Part shown: one piece after another, positions 1 to 7,417 of the stretch | Layout of the letters: every line of letters starts with the position of its first letter | How positions within the stretch are numbered: the first letter of the stretch is position 1 | Source of the DNA: Halanaerobium sp046541575 | GTDB taxonomy: Bacteria; Bacillota; Halanaerobiia; Halanaerobiales; Halanaerobiaceae | NCBI GenBank assembly: GCA_046541575.1 | Contig: JBKHDA010000041.1 | Location: forward strand, 1-17,252 | Direction: 5' to 3' | DNA length: 17,252 nucleotides | Program-made: the position numbers and the translations under genes | Notes under the pieces: generated by a model | What the model was told of the DNA's origin: nothing | The model's database searches: none | Seen by the model: the letters and a program-made list of their open reading frames with translations, nothing else

Positions 1-70
1 CACCTTTACCACCCAACAGTGACTTCATTTCTTTTTTACCTTCTTCAAAGGCATAAACATATTTCTTCAA
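1..70 (-). CDS. ppdK: Pyruvate phosphate dikinase, N-terminal fragment (cut by window edge)
   Basis: Only the first 23 codons are present; the gene continues past the left edge. The reading from a TTG at 70-68 begins MKKYVYAFEEGKK and reaches SLLGGKG, which is the characteristic N-terminus of pyruvate phosphate dikinase (the LLGGKG stretch opens the nucleotide-binding domain). The enzyme interconverts pyruvate and PEP using ATP and phosphate. A strong ribosome site (AAGGAGGGG, 84-76) lies 7 bases upstream of this TTG; a second TTG at 73-71 is possible but sits too close to it. The gene starts 17 bases after the stop of ppsR, which encodes its regulator, so the two are very probably one operon. 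The family call from so short a piece rests on the motif plus the neighbour. Confidence 0.85.
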   Translation of the reverse strand, partial: MKKYVYAFEEGKKEMKSLLGGKG

Positions 71-87
71 CAAAACCCCTCCTTTTG

Positions 88-897
88 TTAATTAAGATCA
101 TTTATAATATCAATAACTAAATTAGCTGCTTCTTCTACAGCCTTTTTAGTCATATCAATAACCGGACAACCTACTTTTCTCATTATTCTTTCTGCATATT
201 CCAGCTCTTCGTAAATTTTTTCTATTGACACATAATCTACACTATTATCAAGTCCTAAGACCCTGATTCTTTCTCTTCTAATTTCTATTAAATCAGAAGG
301 ATCAATCATTAGCCCAATTATTTTTCTGCGTGGAACTTCAAACAATTCATCAGGTACTTTAGATCCTTTAACCAGCGGAATGTTAACTACTTTGTAGTTT
401 TTATGGGCTAAATACATGCTTAAAGGAGTCTTAGATGAACGAGAAACTCCAATTAAGACTATATCAGCTTTTAAAATACCGCGGGGGTCTTTCCCATCAT
501 CATATTTTACAGCAAATTCTACAGCTTCTACTCTTTTAAAGTAGTCTTCATCAAGTTTGCGAATAACACCGGATTCTCTTGCCGGCTCTTTTTCTAAAAA
601 CTGGGTAAATGTATTTAAACAGGGTGCCATAACGTCAATATAAGGAACTTCTTTTTCTTCACATTTCTGGCGAAGATATTCTGAAATTTCCTTATTAACT
701 ATAGTGTAGACAAAAATTGAATTTTCAGAATTAAGATCTTTCATAATATCATCAATCTTAGTTTTGCTTTCTACATAGGGATATTTTTTTATTTCATAAT
801 CAGAATCCTCATATTGTTCTGCAGAAGCACGAGCTACCTGTTCTGCAGTATCTCCTACAGAATCTGACAATACATAGACTAAGAAATTTTTTATCAT
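88..897 (-). CDS. ppsR: Pyruvate phosphate dikinase regulatory protein (bifunctional kinase/phosphorylase)
   Basis: The 269-residue protein belongs to the DUF299/PDRP family. Members use ADP to phosphorylate a threonine of pyruvate phosphate dikinase (inactivation) and phosphate to remove it (reactivation). The N-terminus NFLVYVLSDSVGDTAE is the family signature, and a P-loop-like nucleotide-binding motif, GVSRSSKTP, lies at residues 150-158 before SMYLA. The C-terminal IDMTKKAVEEAA is also typical. Length is normal for the family. The ATG start has an AGGTGA ribosome site about six bases upstream. ppdK follows after 17 bases, which supports PPDK rather than PEP synthase as the target. The stretch upstream is long and gene-free, so this gene probably has its own promoter (see 978-1017). 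Confidence 0.95.
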   Translation of the reverse strand: MIKNFLVYVLSDSVGDTAEQVARASAEQYEDSDYEIKKYPYVESKTKIDDIMKDLNSENSIFVYTIVNKEISEYLRQKCEEKEVPYIDVMAPCLNTFTQFLEKEPARESGVIRKLDEDYFKRVEAVEFAVKYDDGKDPRGILKADIVLIGVSRSSKTPLSMYLAHKNYKVVNIPLVKGSKVPDELFEVPRRKIIGLMIDPSDLIEIRRERIRVLGLDNSVDYVSIEKIYEELEYAERIMRKVGCPVIDMTKKAVEEAANLVIDIINDLN

Positions 898-977
898 ATA
901 ATCACCTTATCCTACAGAGCTTTTTTAAAAAAATTATTTCATAACTTTTAATACTATGTTTTACTACCACCACCTGT

Positions 978-1017
978 ATTATATTTCTATTTTTTGAAAA
1001 ATAAAACTTTATTTTTC
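978..1017 (-). promoter_or_regulatory. Possible ppsR promoter with perfect palindrome
   Basis: On the minus strand a TATAAT box occupies 983-978. A perfect 10+2+10 inverted repeat (arms GAAAAATAAA and TTTATTTTTC, 996-1017) covers where the -35 element would be. No good -35 match is visible, so either the promoter is weak and needs an activator or the palindrome is a repressor site. The leader to ppsR would be about 75 bases. AT-rich palindromes arise by chance more often than mixed ones, so this is tentative. Confidence 0.35.
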
Positions 1018-1220
1018 GCAAAAAATTATGAAAATTTAAAATAAAGTAGTTTGATTATATATTTTACTGCTGCCATTGTTTGAGCTAAGGAATATCTTTT
1101 TGCAGTAGCTATTATTAAAATAATTCTTTAATTTAAACTTTCACACCTAAATAGTTTTCTCTTATAATATTTATTCTCTATTAATCAAAAAAATCCTTTA
1201 TTAAAACAGGAAATTTTTTT

Positions 1221-1273
1221 CACTAACTCTTCATTTTATTACGAATGGTCGAGTTAGTATTAGGACATCGAGT
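1221..1273. repeat. Noncoding 53-base repeat, intact copy
   Basis: The unit has a 33-base part A (1221-1253, ending ATTACGAATGGTCGAG), one base, and a 19-base part B (1255-1273, TAGTATTAGGACATCGAGT). Both parts recur in the neighbouring copy at 1280-1390. An inverted repeat (ACTAACTC 1222-1229, GAGTTAGT 1251-1258) would form an 8-bp stem with a 21-base loop. No reading frame or known RNA family is recognised. Confidence 0.85.
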
Positions 1274-1279
1274 CCTTCA

Positions 1280-1390
1280 CACTAAATCTTCTTTTTATTA
1301 CGAATGGTCGAGGCACAAATCTTTCTTCAATAGCAAATAGTTAGATTTGTGTTAGTAGATTGACTACGTCATAGTATTAGGACATCGAGT
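1280..1390. repeat. Noncoding repeat, second copy, interrupted by 59 bases
   Basis: Part A (1280-1312) matches the first copy at 31 of 33 positions and part B (1372-1390) matches at 19 of 19. Where the first copy has a single base between the parts, this copy has 59 bases (1313-1371). That insert carries its own 9-bp inverted repeat, CACAAATCT (1314-1322) and AGATTTGTG (1343-1351), so it could form a separate hairpin. Whether the insert was gained here or lost from the other copy cannot be decided from one locus. Confidence 0.85.
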
Positions 1391-1435
1391 ACATCTTGAG
1401 TTTATCAACTATAATCAGTCATTATATATTTTATT

Positions 1436-1478
1436 AAATGAGAAAAGATGCACCCCCTTAATTAAGAGGATGCATCTT
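1436..1478 (-). terminator. Terminator of the groESL operon
   Basis: Arms AAGATGCA (1445-1452) and TGCATCTT (1471-1478) form an 8-bp stem, with a further inner palindrome CTTAATTAAG (1457-1466). On the minus strand the stem is followed by a T-rich run (TTTTCTCATTT). It begins about 30 bases after the groEL stop codon, in the right direction to end groEL transcription. Confidence 0.8.
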
Positions 1479-1509
1479 AGAATTCTTTCTATTATTGAGT
1501 GTTATGGAC

Positions 1510-3177
1510 TTACATCATACCGCCCATTCCACCCATTCCGCCCATGCCGCCCATTCCTCCGGGCATGCCACCGGGCATTCCGCCACCATTGCCGTCATCA
1601 TCATCGTCACTGTTATCAGCGACCAGGCATTCAGTGGTTAAGAGCATGGAAGCAGCACTTGCAGCATTCTGTAAGGCAGAGCGTGTAACTTTAGCTGGAT
1701 CAATAATACCAGCCTGAATCATATTTACATACTCACCTTTTAATGCATCAAAACCGATTCCTGCTTCTTTTTCTTTAACTCTCTCTACTACAACAGATCC
1801 TTCGTGACCTGAATTATTAGCAATCTGCTTAATTGGAGCTTCCAGAGCTTTGCGGACAATATCCACACCTGTTCCTTCATCTCCTTCTAAATTAAGATCA
1901 TCAAGAGCAGACATAACTTCAAGATAAGTTGTTCCTCCACCTGCAACCAGACCTTCTTCTACGGCTGCTCTGGTAGCAGATAAAGCATCCTCAATTCTAT
2001 GCTGCTTTTCTTTTAGCTCGGTTTCTGTTGCTGCACCAACCTGAATTACTGCAACACCACCTGCTAGTTTAGCTAATCTTTCCTGTAGCTTTTCTCTATC
2101 GAAATCAGAAGTTGTTGTTTCAATCTGTTTCTTAAGCTGTGAAATTCTATCCTGAATTTTCTCTTTATCTCCATTACCTTCAACAATAGTTGTATCGTCT
2201 TTAGTAATTGTTACTTTATGTGCCTGACCTAAATCATTAATGCTTGCATTTTCAAGCTTTAAGCCAAGATCTTCAGTGATTAGAGTACCACCAGTTAGAA
2301 CTGCAATATCTTCTAACATTGCTTTGCGGCGGTCACCAAATCCAGGTGCTTTTACAGCTACACAGTTAAAGGTCCCACGAATCTTGTTAACTACTAATGT
2401 AGCCAGAGCTTCACCTTCAACTTCTTCGGAAATAATCATTAAGCTTTTACCGGACTGAGCAACCTGCTCTAATAATGGTAAAATATCCTGAATGCTGGAA
2501 ATCTTCTTATCAGTAATTAAAATATATGGATCTTCTAAAGAAGCTTCCATTGTGTCAGTATCAGTTACCATGTATGGTGATAGGTATCCGCGATCAAACT
2601 GCATACCTTCTACAACTTCTAAGGAAGTTCCCATACTTTTTGATTCTTCTACTGAAATAACTCCATCCTGACCAACTTTTTCCATTGCTTCGGCAATCAA
2701 GTTACCAACTTCTTCGTCATTACCTGCAGAAATAGAAGCAATCTGAGAAACTGATTCTTTTCCTTCTACCGGCTTAGCAACTGAAGCAATTTCTTCAGTT
2801 AATTTTTCTACTGCCTTTTGAATACCTCTTTTTAGAAGCATTGGGTTGGCACCAGCTGCTACATTTTTGAATCCTTCTTTTAAAATTGATTCTGCTAATA
2901 CTGTTGCAGTAGTTGTACCATCACCGGCAACATCATTAGTTTTAGTGGCCACCTCTTTTACTGCCTGGGCGCCCATATTTTCATAACGATCTTTAAGTTC
3001 TATCTCTTTGGCAATACTTACTCCATCATTAGTGATTGTAGGAGCACCAAAGCTCTTTTCTAAAAGTACATTACGTCCTTTAGGACCAAGTGTTACTTTA
3101 ACTGCATTTGCTAAACGAGAAACTCCACTTTCTAACTTGCGGCGTGCATCTTCACCGAATTTTAATTGTTTTGGCAT
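1510..3177 (-). CDS. groEL: Chaperonin GroEL (60 kDa, Hsp60)
   Basis: A 555-residue group I chaperonin that forms the double-ring ATP-driven folding chamber in the cytoplasm and works with GroES. Visible landmarks are LGPKGRN (30-36), the ATP-site DGTTTATVL with the catalytic aspartate at residue 86, and a C-terminal tail of GGM repeats ending GGMM. A run of five aspartates precedes that tail, which makes the end unusually acidic; the family is usually 540-550 residues. The ATG start has a GGAGGG ribosome site. groES lies 114 bases upstream and shares the CIRCE-controlled promoter; a weak hairpin (AATAAGT/ACTTATT, 3296-3260) just after groES might cause partial attenuation or processing. A terminator follows at 1436-1478. 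Confidence 0.98.
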   Translation of the reverse strand: MPKQLKFGEDARRKLESGVSRLANAVKVTLGPKGRNVLLEKSFGAPTITNDGVSIAKEIELKDRYENMGAQAVKEVATKTNDVAGDGTTTATVLAESILKEGFKNVAAGANPMLLKRGIQKAVEKLTEEIASVAKPVEGKESVSQIASISAGNDEEVGNLIAEAMEKVGQDGVISVEESKSMGTSLEVVEGMQFDRGYLSPYMVTDTDTMEASLEDPYILITDKKISSIQDILPLLEQVAQSGKSLMIISEEVEGEALATLVVNKIRGTFNCVAVKAPGFGDRRKAMLEDIAVLTGGTLITEDLGLKLENASINDLGQAHKVTITKDDTTIVEGNGDKEKIQDRISQLKKQIETTTSDFDREKLQERLAKLAGGVAVIQVGAATETELKEKQHRIEDALSATRAAVEEGLVAGGGTTYLEVMSALDDLNLEGDEGTGVDIVRKALEAPIKQIANNSGHEGSVVVERVKEKEAGIGFDALKGEYVNMIQAGIIDPAKVTRSALQNAASAASMLLTTECLVADNSDDDDDGNGGGMPGGMPGGMGGMGGMGGMGGMM

Positions 3178-3291
3178 CTAAATCCCTCCTGTATAGTTAA
3201 AACTGAGTTATTTTTTAAGTAAAATCAAAAATTAAATGTTCAGATTTATTTAACAGTAAAATAAGTCAGCTTACATTATCTTATAATTTAC

Positions 3292-3585
3292 TTATTCAAT
3301 TACTGCTAAAACATCTTCAATCGAGAGAATAATATATTCTTCAGAATCAAGTTCCACCTTTGTTCCAGCATATTTATCAAAGACTACTGTGTCTCCTACA
3401 GCTACTTCTGCTTCTTCACCTTCTGGAGCAATATTTCTGCCTACAGCAATAATTTCTGCCTGCTGTGGTTTTTCATCTTTTTTGGCTGTATCAGGAAGTA
3501 CAATTCCTCCCTTAGTTTTTTCTTCACCTTCATCTTTTTCTACATGTTTTACTACAACTCTGTCATTTAGTGGTTTAATACTCAT
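3292..3585 (-). CDS. groES: Co-chaperonin GroES (10 kDa, Hsp10)
   Basis: The 97-residue protein is the heptameric lid of the GroEL chamber. It begins MSIKPLNDRVVVK, carries the mobile loop that docks on GroEL (EEKTKGGIVLPDTA), and ends with YIILSIEDVLAVIE, all typical and of normal length. The ATG is preceded by an AGAAGGGGG ribosome site at a somewhat long spacing. It is first in the groES-groEL operon, behind a sigma-A-like promoter (3669-3697) and a perfect CIRCE operator (3628-3654), so it should be repressed by HrcA and induced by heat or misfolding stress. hrcA itself is not in the window. Confidence 0.98.
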   Translation of the reverse strand: MSIKPLNDRVVVKHVEKDEGEEKTKGGIVLPDTAKKDEKPQQAEIIAVGRNIAPEGEEAEVAVGDTVVFDKYAGTKVELDSEEYIILSIEDVLAVIE

Positions 3586-3627
3586 TTAAAAATAACCCCC
3601 TTCTAATATTATATTCTTTTATAGTAA

Positions 3628-3654
3628 TTAGCACTCATTTGAGGTGAGTGCTAA
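3628..3654. promoter_or_regulatory. CIRCE operator (HrcA binding site)
   Basis: The inverted repeat TTAGCACTC (3628-3636), nine bases, GAGTGCTAA (3646-3654) matches the CIRCE consensus at every position. It lies between the predicted promoter and the groES start, in the transcribed leader, as is usual for groESL operons repressed by HrcA. Confidence 0.97.
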
Positions 3655-3668
3655 TAAGCACTGTAATT

Positions 3669-3697
3669 ATATTATCTAAGACAGGGGAGAAAATCAA
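3669..3697 (-). promoter_or_regulatory. Sigma-A-type promoter of groESL
   Basis: On the minus strand TTGATT (3697-3692) is separated by 17 bases from TAATAT (3674-3669). Transcription would start just before the CIRCE element. An overlapping TATAAT three bases downstream is an alternative -10 box but has no matching -35. Confidence 0.65.
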
Positions 3698-3823
3698 ATT
3701 ATCTAAACAGCTATTAATTACTATATAGTGGTCTTAGAAGCTTTTAGAGTATATTAAGTCTCTTATTCTTTGAAAAACATTAAATATTATTCTAATGGAC
3801 TGTAATCATATACTATAAAACTA

Positions 3824-5176
3824 TTAAATCAAAATAGCCTCTGTTGAAAATTCGGCTTCTATTTGACTGTAATGTTTACCGAGCAGGTCATTACCATAAA
3901 AATCATAAATAATCTCCGGTAAAATTATACGTTTAATTTCTTTATTAATTACAGCTAATGTTTTTATAATATCCTGGTTTGTCAGCAGACCGGCTGCAAC
4001 AATTGAGCCTCCAAAAAATTCGTTTTTTGTCTGCAGCAGTTCTAAATTGTCATTTAGTTTTAGATAGGGTTGCAAAAAATCTTTTAAAAAAATATAGGCT
4101 AGCTGTGAGCAGAGAATTATAGTTAATTGATCATTTTTCTCTTTTCTAGTTTCTCTTGCATAAGCTTCCAGCTTGCTTTTTTGAACAGAATTTAAATCAT
4201 ATGACATTATCAAACCGGAATCCTGATTCTTTTTCTTTCTGATAATTTGATAGCTTTTTTTATCTTGATTCAGAAATTCAAGCTCAGGGTTCTGAGCAGA
4301 CTTGATTTTATAAAAAGCATCGACTCTGCTTTCAACCTTCTGCTGATTGACTTTAAGAATTACATCACCAGCTTTTAAACCTGCAGCATCTGCAGGTGAA
4401 TTAGCCATTACCGCATTAACCTCTGCCTGCAGAGAAGAAAAATGCTGGGGCTCAATAACTATCGGATAAGAATATTCCTGTCTTTGTTTTTCAATATATG
4501 CAGCGAGTTTATGGTATTCTCCCTGCTCAAGAATTAGATTTTGCTCAGCATAACTGCTGAAACCGGGCATAAATACTCGCAGACTTTTAGGAGGATATTT
4601 TTCTAAAAAATCAAATGTTTCTTTTAAATATTCAAACCCCTGCTGATGATGCATCGATACTATACTTGCTTCAAAATCCAGCTGTTTTTCCTTTAATTCT
4701 GGCAGAAGTTTAAACACATTTTCGGGACGTGAATCATTCATTAAAAAAACCCGTTCCTCAGGAGCGGGGGCATTTAAAGAAATATTAAGTTCCAGCGGCT
4801 CTAATTTTTTTAAAAAATCTACCTGTTCCAGATTTAAAAATGAACCACTGGTAGTAATTTTAATTTCAATTTCAGGCCAGCGCTGACGCAGATAGTTAAG
4901 AATCTGATATATATCAGGATGGACAAATGGTTCTCCTTCTATTATTTTACTGGCTGATTCTCCAATAAAAACCGGCCGGTCTGGATTAAGAAATTCAATC
5001 ATAGTTTCAATTAACTCAAAATCCAGGTGGCCATAACTGTAGGTTTCCACTTCAGGGGGGTTATTTTTATGGCTGCAGAAAATGCAGTTCAGCTTACAAA
5101 TTGAAGTTATCGGCAGAATATTATCTTCTTTTACAGTTTTAAACAGTATTTCTTTTTTAGATCTTTTATTTATCAA
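3824..5176 (-). CDS. Radical SAM protein with central PDZ and C-terminal DUF512-like domain
   Basis: The 450-residue protein opens with a radical SAM domain: a C-x3-C-x2-C cluster motif at C27, C31 and C34 that would bind a 4Fe-4S cluster and S-adenosylmethionine, then EGEPFVHPDI (80-89), resembling the family's GGE region. Residues about 248-316 look like a PDZ domain (VMANSPADAAGLKAGDVIL). Residues about 350-440 contain NEFFGGSIVAAGLLTNQDI, which closely resembles the DUF512 signature. DUF512 radical SAM proteins normally carry the PDZ first, so the order here is permuted. Substrate and reaction are unknown. The start is TTG with an AGGTGA ribosome site that overlaps the tsaD stop codon, 9 bases away, so it is probably the last gene of the pro-tsa run. 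No clear terminator follows it. Confidence 0.85.
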   Translation of the reverse strand: MINKRSKKEILFKTVKEDNILPITSICKLNCIFCSHKNNPPEVETYSYGHLDFELIETMIEFLNPDRPVFIGESASKIIEGEPFVHPDIYQILNYLRQRWPEIEIKITTSGSFLNLEQVDFLKKLEPLELNISLNAPAPEERVFLMNDSRPENVFKLLPELKEKQLDFEASIVSMHHQQGFEYLKETFDFLEKYPPKSLRVFMPGFSSYAEQNLILEQGEYHKLAAYIEKQRQEYSYPIVIEPQHFSSLQAEVNAVMANSPADAAGLKAGDVILKVNQQKVESRVDAFYKIKSAQNPELEFLNQDKKSYQIIRKKKNQDSGLIMSYDLNSVQKSKLEAYARETRKEKNDQLTIILCSQLAYIFLKDFLQPYLKLNDNLELLQTKNEFFGGSIVAAGLLTNQDIIKTLAVINKEIKRIILPEIIYDFYGNDLLGKHYSQIEAEFSTEAILI

Positions 5177-5185
5177 TTAAATCAC

Positions 5186-6238
5186 CTACAATTTTAAAGA
5201 TGGCTCAGCACTGATACTTAAAGGGGCAAAATCATGTTCAAGATACTGATAATAGGCAACTGCTCCAATCATGGCTGCATTATCAGTACAGAGTTCTAAG
5301 GAAGGATAATATAAATCTAAATCATATTTTTTTAATTTTTCTGTTATAACTTCTCTCAACCTCTGATTGGCTGCTACTCCTCCGGAAAGAACAACACTTT
5401 CAACATCATATTCCTCAACAGCCTGAATTAAATTAGAAGCCAGACTGTCAACAACAGCCTCCTGAAAACTGGCTGCAAGATCTTTTATATTAACCTCATT
5501 TCCCCGCTGTTTTTCATTGTTAACATAATTCATTACAGCTGTCTTTAAACCACTAAAGCTGAAATTATAGCTCTCACCAAGGTCAGCGCGAGGAAAATCT
5601 ATAGCATTCCTATCCCCAGAAAGGGCTGCCTTTTCTACTGCCGGGCCACCAGGATAACCAAGTCCTATAAAACGAGAAATTTTATCAAAGGCTTCACCTG
5701 CAGCATCATCAATAGTTCTCCCCAGAATCTGATAGCCTCTTAAATCTTCAAAATATAATAAATCTGTATGGCCGCCAGATATTGTTAGACATAAAAGAGG
5801 TTTTTCTATCTCCGGATTATCAATAAAATTAGCATAAATATGACCGGCTATATGATTAACACCAATTAAGGGTATTTTTAAGGCAAGAGAAATAGTTTTT
5901 GCTGCAGTCAGGGTAACTAAGAGTCCTCCTACCAGGCCCGGACCATGAGTAGCAGCGACTGCATCTAAATCATTAAATTTAATACCTGCCTCTTCTAAAG
6001 CCTGGTCAATTACCGGCAGCAGCAGTTCCAGATGTCTGCGGGAGGCAATTTCCGGAACTACTCCACCAAATTTTTTGTGTAAATCAACCTGAGAGGAAAC
6101 AACATTTGCTAATACCTCCAGTCCATTTTTATTGACTGAAGCTGCAGTCTCATCACAGGAACTCTCCAGTGCCAGGATATAAATATCATCATTTTTACTT
6201 TTTATCTTATCTTTATATTTCACTTTCTCCACTCCCAT
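5186..6238 (-). CDS. tsaD: tRNA N6-threonylcarbamoyladenosine synthase catalytic subunit TsaD
   Basis: TsaD transfers the threonylcarbamoyl group from its AMP ester to adenosine 37 of tRNAs that read ANN codons. The 350-residue protein has the ASKHA-fold start ESSCDETA (25-32), the metal-binding pair H129 and H133 in VNHIAGH, the conserved FSFSGLKTA stretch, and CTDNAAMIG with the ligand aspartate D319. The ATG start leaves one base after the tsaB stop but has no clear ribosome site and gives about 15 more N-terminal residues than usual; a GTG at codon 6, preceded by GGAG, is an alternative. tsaB and tsaE, which encode its partners, are directly upstream; the rimI gene that often sits between tsaB and tsaD is absent. 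Confidence 0.97.
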   Translation of the reverse strand: MGVEKVKYKDKIKSKNDDIYILALESSCDETAASVNKNGLEVLANVVSSQVDLHKKFGGVVPEIASRRHLELLLPVIDQALEEAGIKFNDLDAVAATHGPGLVGGLLVTLTAAKTISLALKIPLIGVNHIAGHIYANFIDNPEIEKPLLCLTISGGHTDLLYFEDLRGYQILGRTIDDAAGEAFDKISRFIGLGYPGGPAVEKAALSGDRNAIDFPRADLGESYNFSFSGLKTAVMNYVNNEKQRGNEVNIKDLAASFQEAVVDSLASNLIQAVEEYDVESVVLSGGVAANQRLREVITEKLKKYDLDLYYPSLELCTDNAAMIGAVAYYQYLEHDFAPLSISAEPSLKL

Positions 6239-6239
6239 A

Positions 6240-6953
6240 TTAATTGCTGCCGTATTTCTGCTGCCAGTTTATTTCTGCCTGAGCTTTTTTAAGATAAGCC
6301 GGCTTCAGCTGATAAATATAATCTTCCCGGCCTGACTCTATATAATCATGGCCCAGCCTTGCTAAAACTGCTGCTCTGGTGAAATTCTCTTCAGCTGCAG
6401 CCTGTTTAAGCAGAAAATTTTCCTGTTCTAAAATTTGCTGAACCTCAGCCGTCATCTCTCCAATAACTGTAATCTCTTTATCTTTATATTTACTCAATAT
6501 AGCTGGTAGTTCATTAATACCCGTACTTGCTGCCTTGTATATTTTTTTTAAGAAAAATTCATTTTTTTCTTTATTTTTTTGATAGAAGGAATAATAAACT
6601 CTTTTTCGCCTGGCATCAAGCAGAGGTAATATGTAATCTCCATCAGCTCCAGCTGCCAGAATCTCCAGAGTAGAAATCCCCTTAACTGGAATCGAAAATA
6701 TTCTTCCCAGCATTTTGGCTGTGGTGATCCCAATTCTTAAACCGGTAAATGAACCAGGACCAACTGCAACTGCAACCCCCTCTAAATCTTCAGCCTCAAT
6801 ATCTAAAAGTTCAAAAATTTGCTCCATTAGCGGCAGCAGTTTTTCACTGTGCTGTCTTTTTAAACTTAAATTATATTCTCCCTTAAGCTGGCCTGAATCC
6901 ATTACAGCCAGCCCCAGAATATCTGTTGAACAATCAATTGCTAAAATTAACAT
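6240..6953 (-). CDS. tsaB: tRNA threonylcarbamoyladenosine synthesis protein TsaB
   Basis: TsaB is the non-catalytic paralogue of TsaD; it pairs with TsaD and TsaE to form the t6A synthase. The 237-residue protein starts MLILAIDCSTDILGLAV and carries GPGSFTGLRIG (65-75), both family signatures. It lacks the HxxxH metal site seen in TsaD, as expected. Its ATG overlaps the end of tsaE by 7 bases and its stop is one base from the tsaD start, so expression is probably translationally coupled. A moderate ribosome site (GAAAGG) lies inside the tsaE end. Confidence 0.96.
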   Translation of the reverse strand: MLILAIDCSTDILGLAVMDSGQLKGEYNLSLKRQHSEKLLPLMEQIFELLDIEAEDLEGVAVAVGPGSFTGLRIGITTAKMLGRIFSIPVKGISTLEILAAGADGDYILPLLDARRKRVYYSFYQKNKEKNEFFLKKIYKAASTGINELPAILSKYKDKEITVIGEMTAEVQQILEQENFLLKQAAAEENFTRAAVLARLGHDYIESGREDYIYQLKPAYLKKAQAEINWQQKYGSN

Positions 6954-7417
6954 TCTTGATTCAACCTTTCTATTAACAATCTGCTTTCTTTTCCTTCTCC
7001 ACGAACAGTTATTTTTCTCTGCCCAGCAGATGTTTTTTCTATATTTATAAAAATAAAATCAGCCGGAATTAGAGGTAGAGCAAGTTCCGGCCATTCAATA
7101 AAGATCACTGCCTCCCTATTTAAATAATCTTCAAAACCAATCTCTAATAATTCTTCACTTCTGTCAAGGCGATAAAGATCCATGTGGATAATTTCGACTT
7201 CAGCCTGATACTCCTGAACCAGATTAAAGGTCGGACTTGTAACATCACCCTGATATCCCAGAGCAGATACTGCAGCCCTGGTAATTAATGTTTTTCCTGT
7301 ACCAAGTTCACCCTTGAGTAAGATCAGAGCCGGAACTTCGATTAGTCCGGCTAATTGAACTCCGAATTTTTCGGTTTCAGCTGGTGATTCAGTAATTATT
7401 GAATAACTGCTCTCCAT
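6947..7417 (-). CDS. tsaE: tRNA threonylcarbamoyladenosine synthesis ATPase TsaE
   Basis: TsaE is the small P-loop ATPase that drives the TsaB-TsaD complex through its catalytic cycle. In its 156 residues are the Walker A motif GELGTGKT (36-43), the SPTFNLVQEY stretch (61-70), HMDLYRL (78-84) and the IEW motif (107-109), all characteristic. Length is normal. The ATG directly follows the proC stop codon (TAAATG), and a GGGG stretch in the end of proC can serve as a ribosome site. Its own end overlaps tsaB by 7 bases. Confidence 0.96.
   Translation of the reverse strand: MESSYSIITESPAETEKFGVQLAGLIEVPALILLKGELGTGKTLITRAAVSALGYQGDVTSPTFNLVQEYQAEVEIIHMDLYRLDRSEELLEIGFEDYLNREAVIFIEWPELALPLIPADFIFINIEKTSAGQRKITVRGEGKESRLLIERLNQEC

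Larger units (their letters stand above)
898..1509. other. Gene-free region between groEL and ppsR
   Basis: This 612-base stretch is very AT-rich and contains no credible reading frame; the short ATG-initiated frames in it lack ribosome sites. From right to left it holds the groEL terminator (1436-1478), a duplicated 53-base noncoding repeat (1221-1390) that is visibly richer in G and C than its surroundings, an unexplained AT-rich segment (1018-1220), and a perfect 22-base palindrome next to a TATAAT box (978-1017) that may drive ppsR. A small inverted repeat, TACTGC/GCAGTA (1065-1070 and 1102-1107), is also present but too short to interpret. Confidence 0.7.

Noticed and set aside
1026..1076. 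A 16-codon minus-strand frame beginning MAAVKYIIK in the groEL-ppsR gap
   Set aside because: Too short, no ribosome site, and no context suggesting a leader peptide.
1221..1390. CRISPR array
   Set aside because: Only two repeat copies, each bipartite and one of them split; there are no regular spacers and no cas genes.
1499..1717. Plus-strand frame opposite the groEL 3' end with proline-rich repeats (IPPMPP)
   Set aside because: It is the antisense reading of the GGM repeat tail of GroEL and has no ribosome site or homology.
3715..3760. Imperfect palindrome around TCTTAGAAGCTTTTAGA between the radical SAM gene and groES
   Set aside because: Imperfect, AT-rich, without a T-run, and not placed at a promoter; no better than chance.
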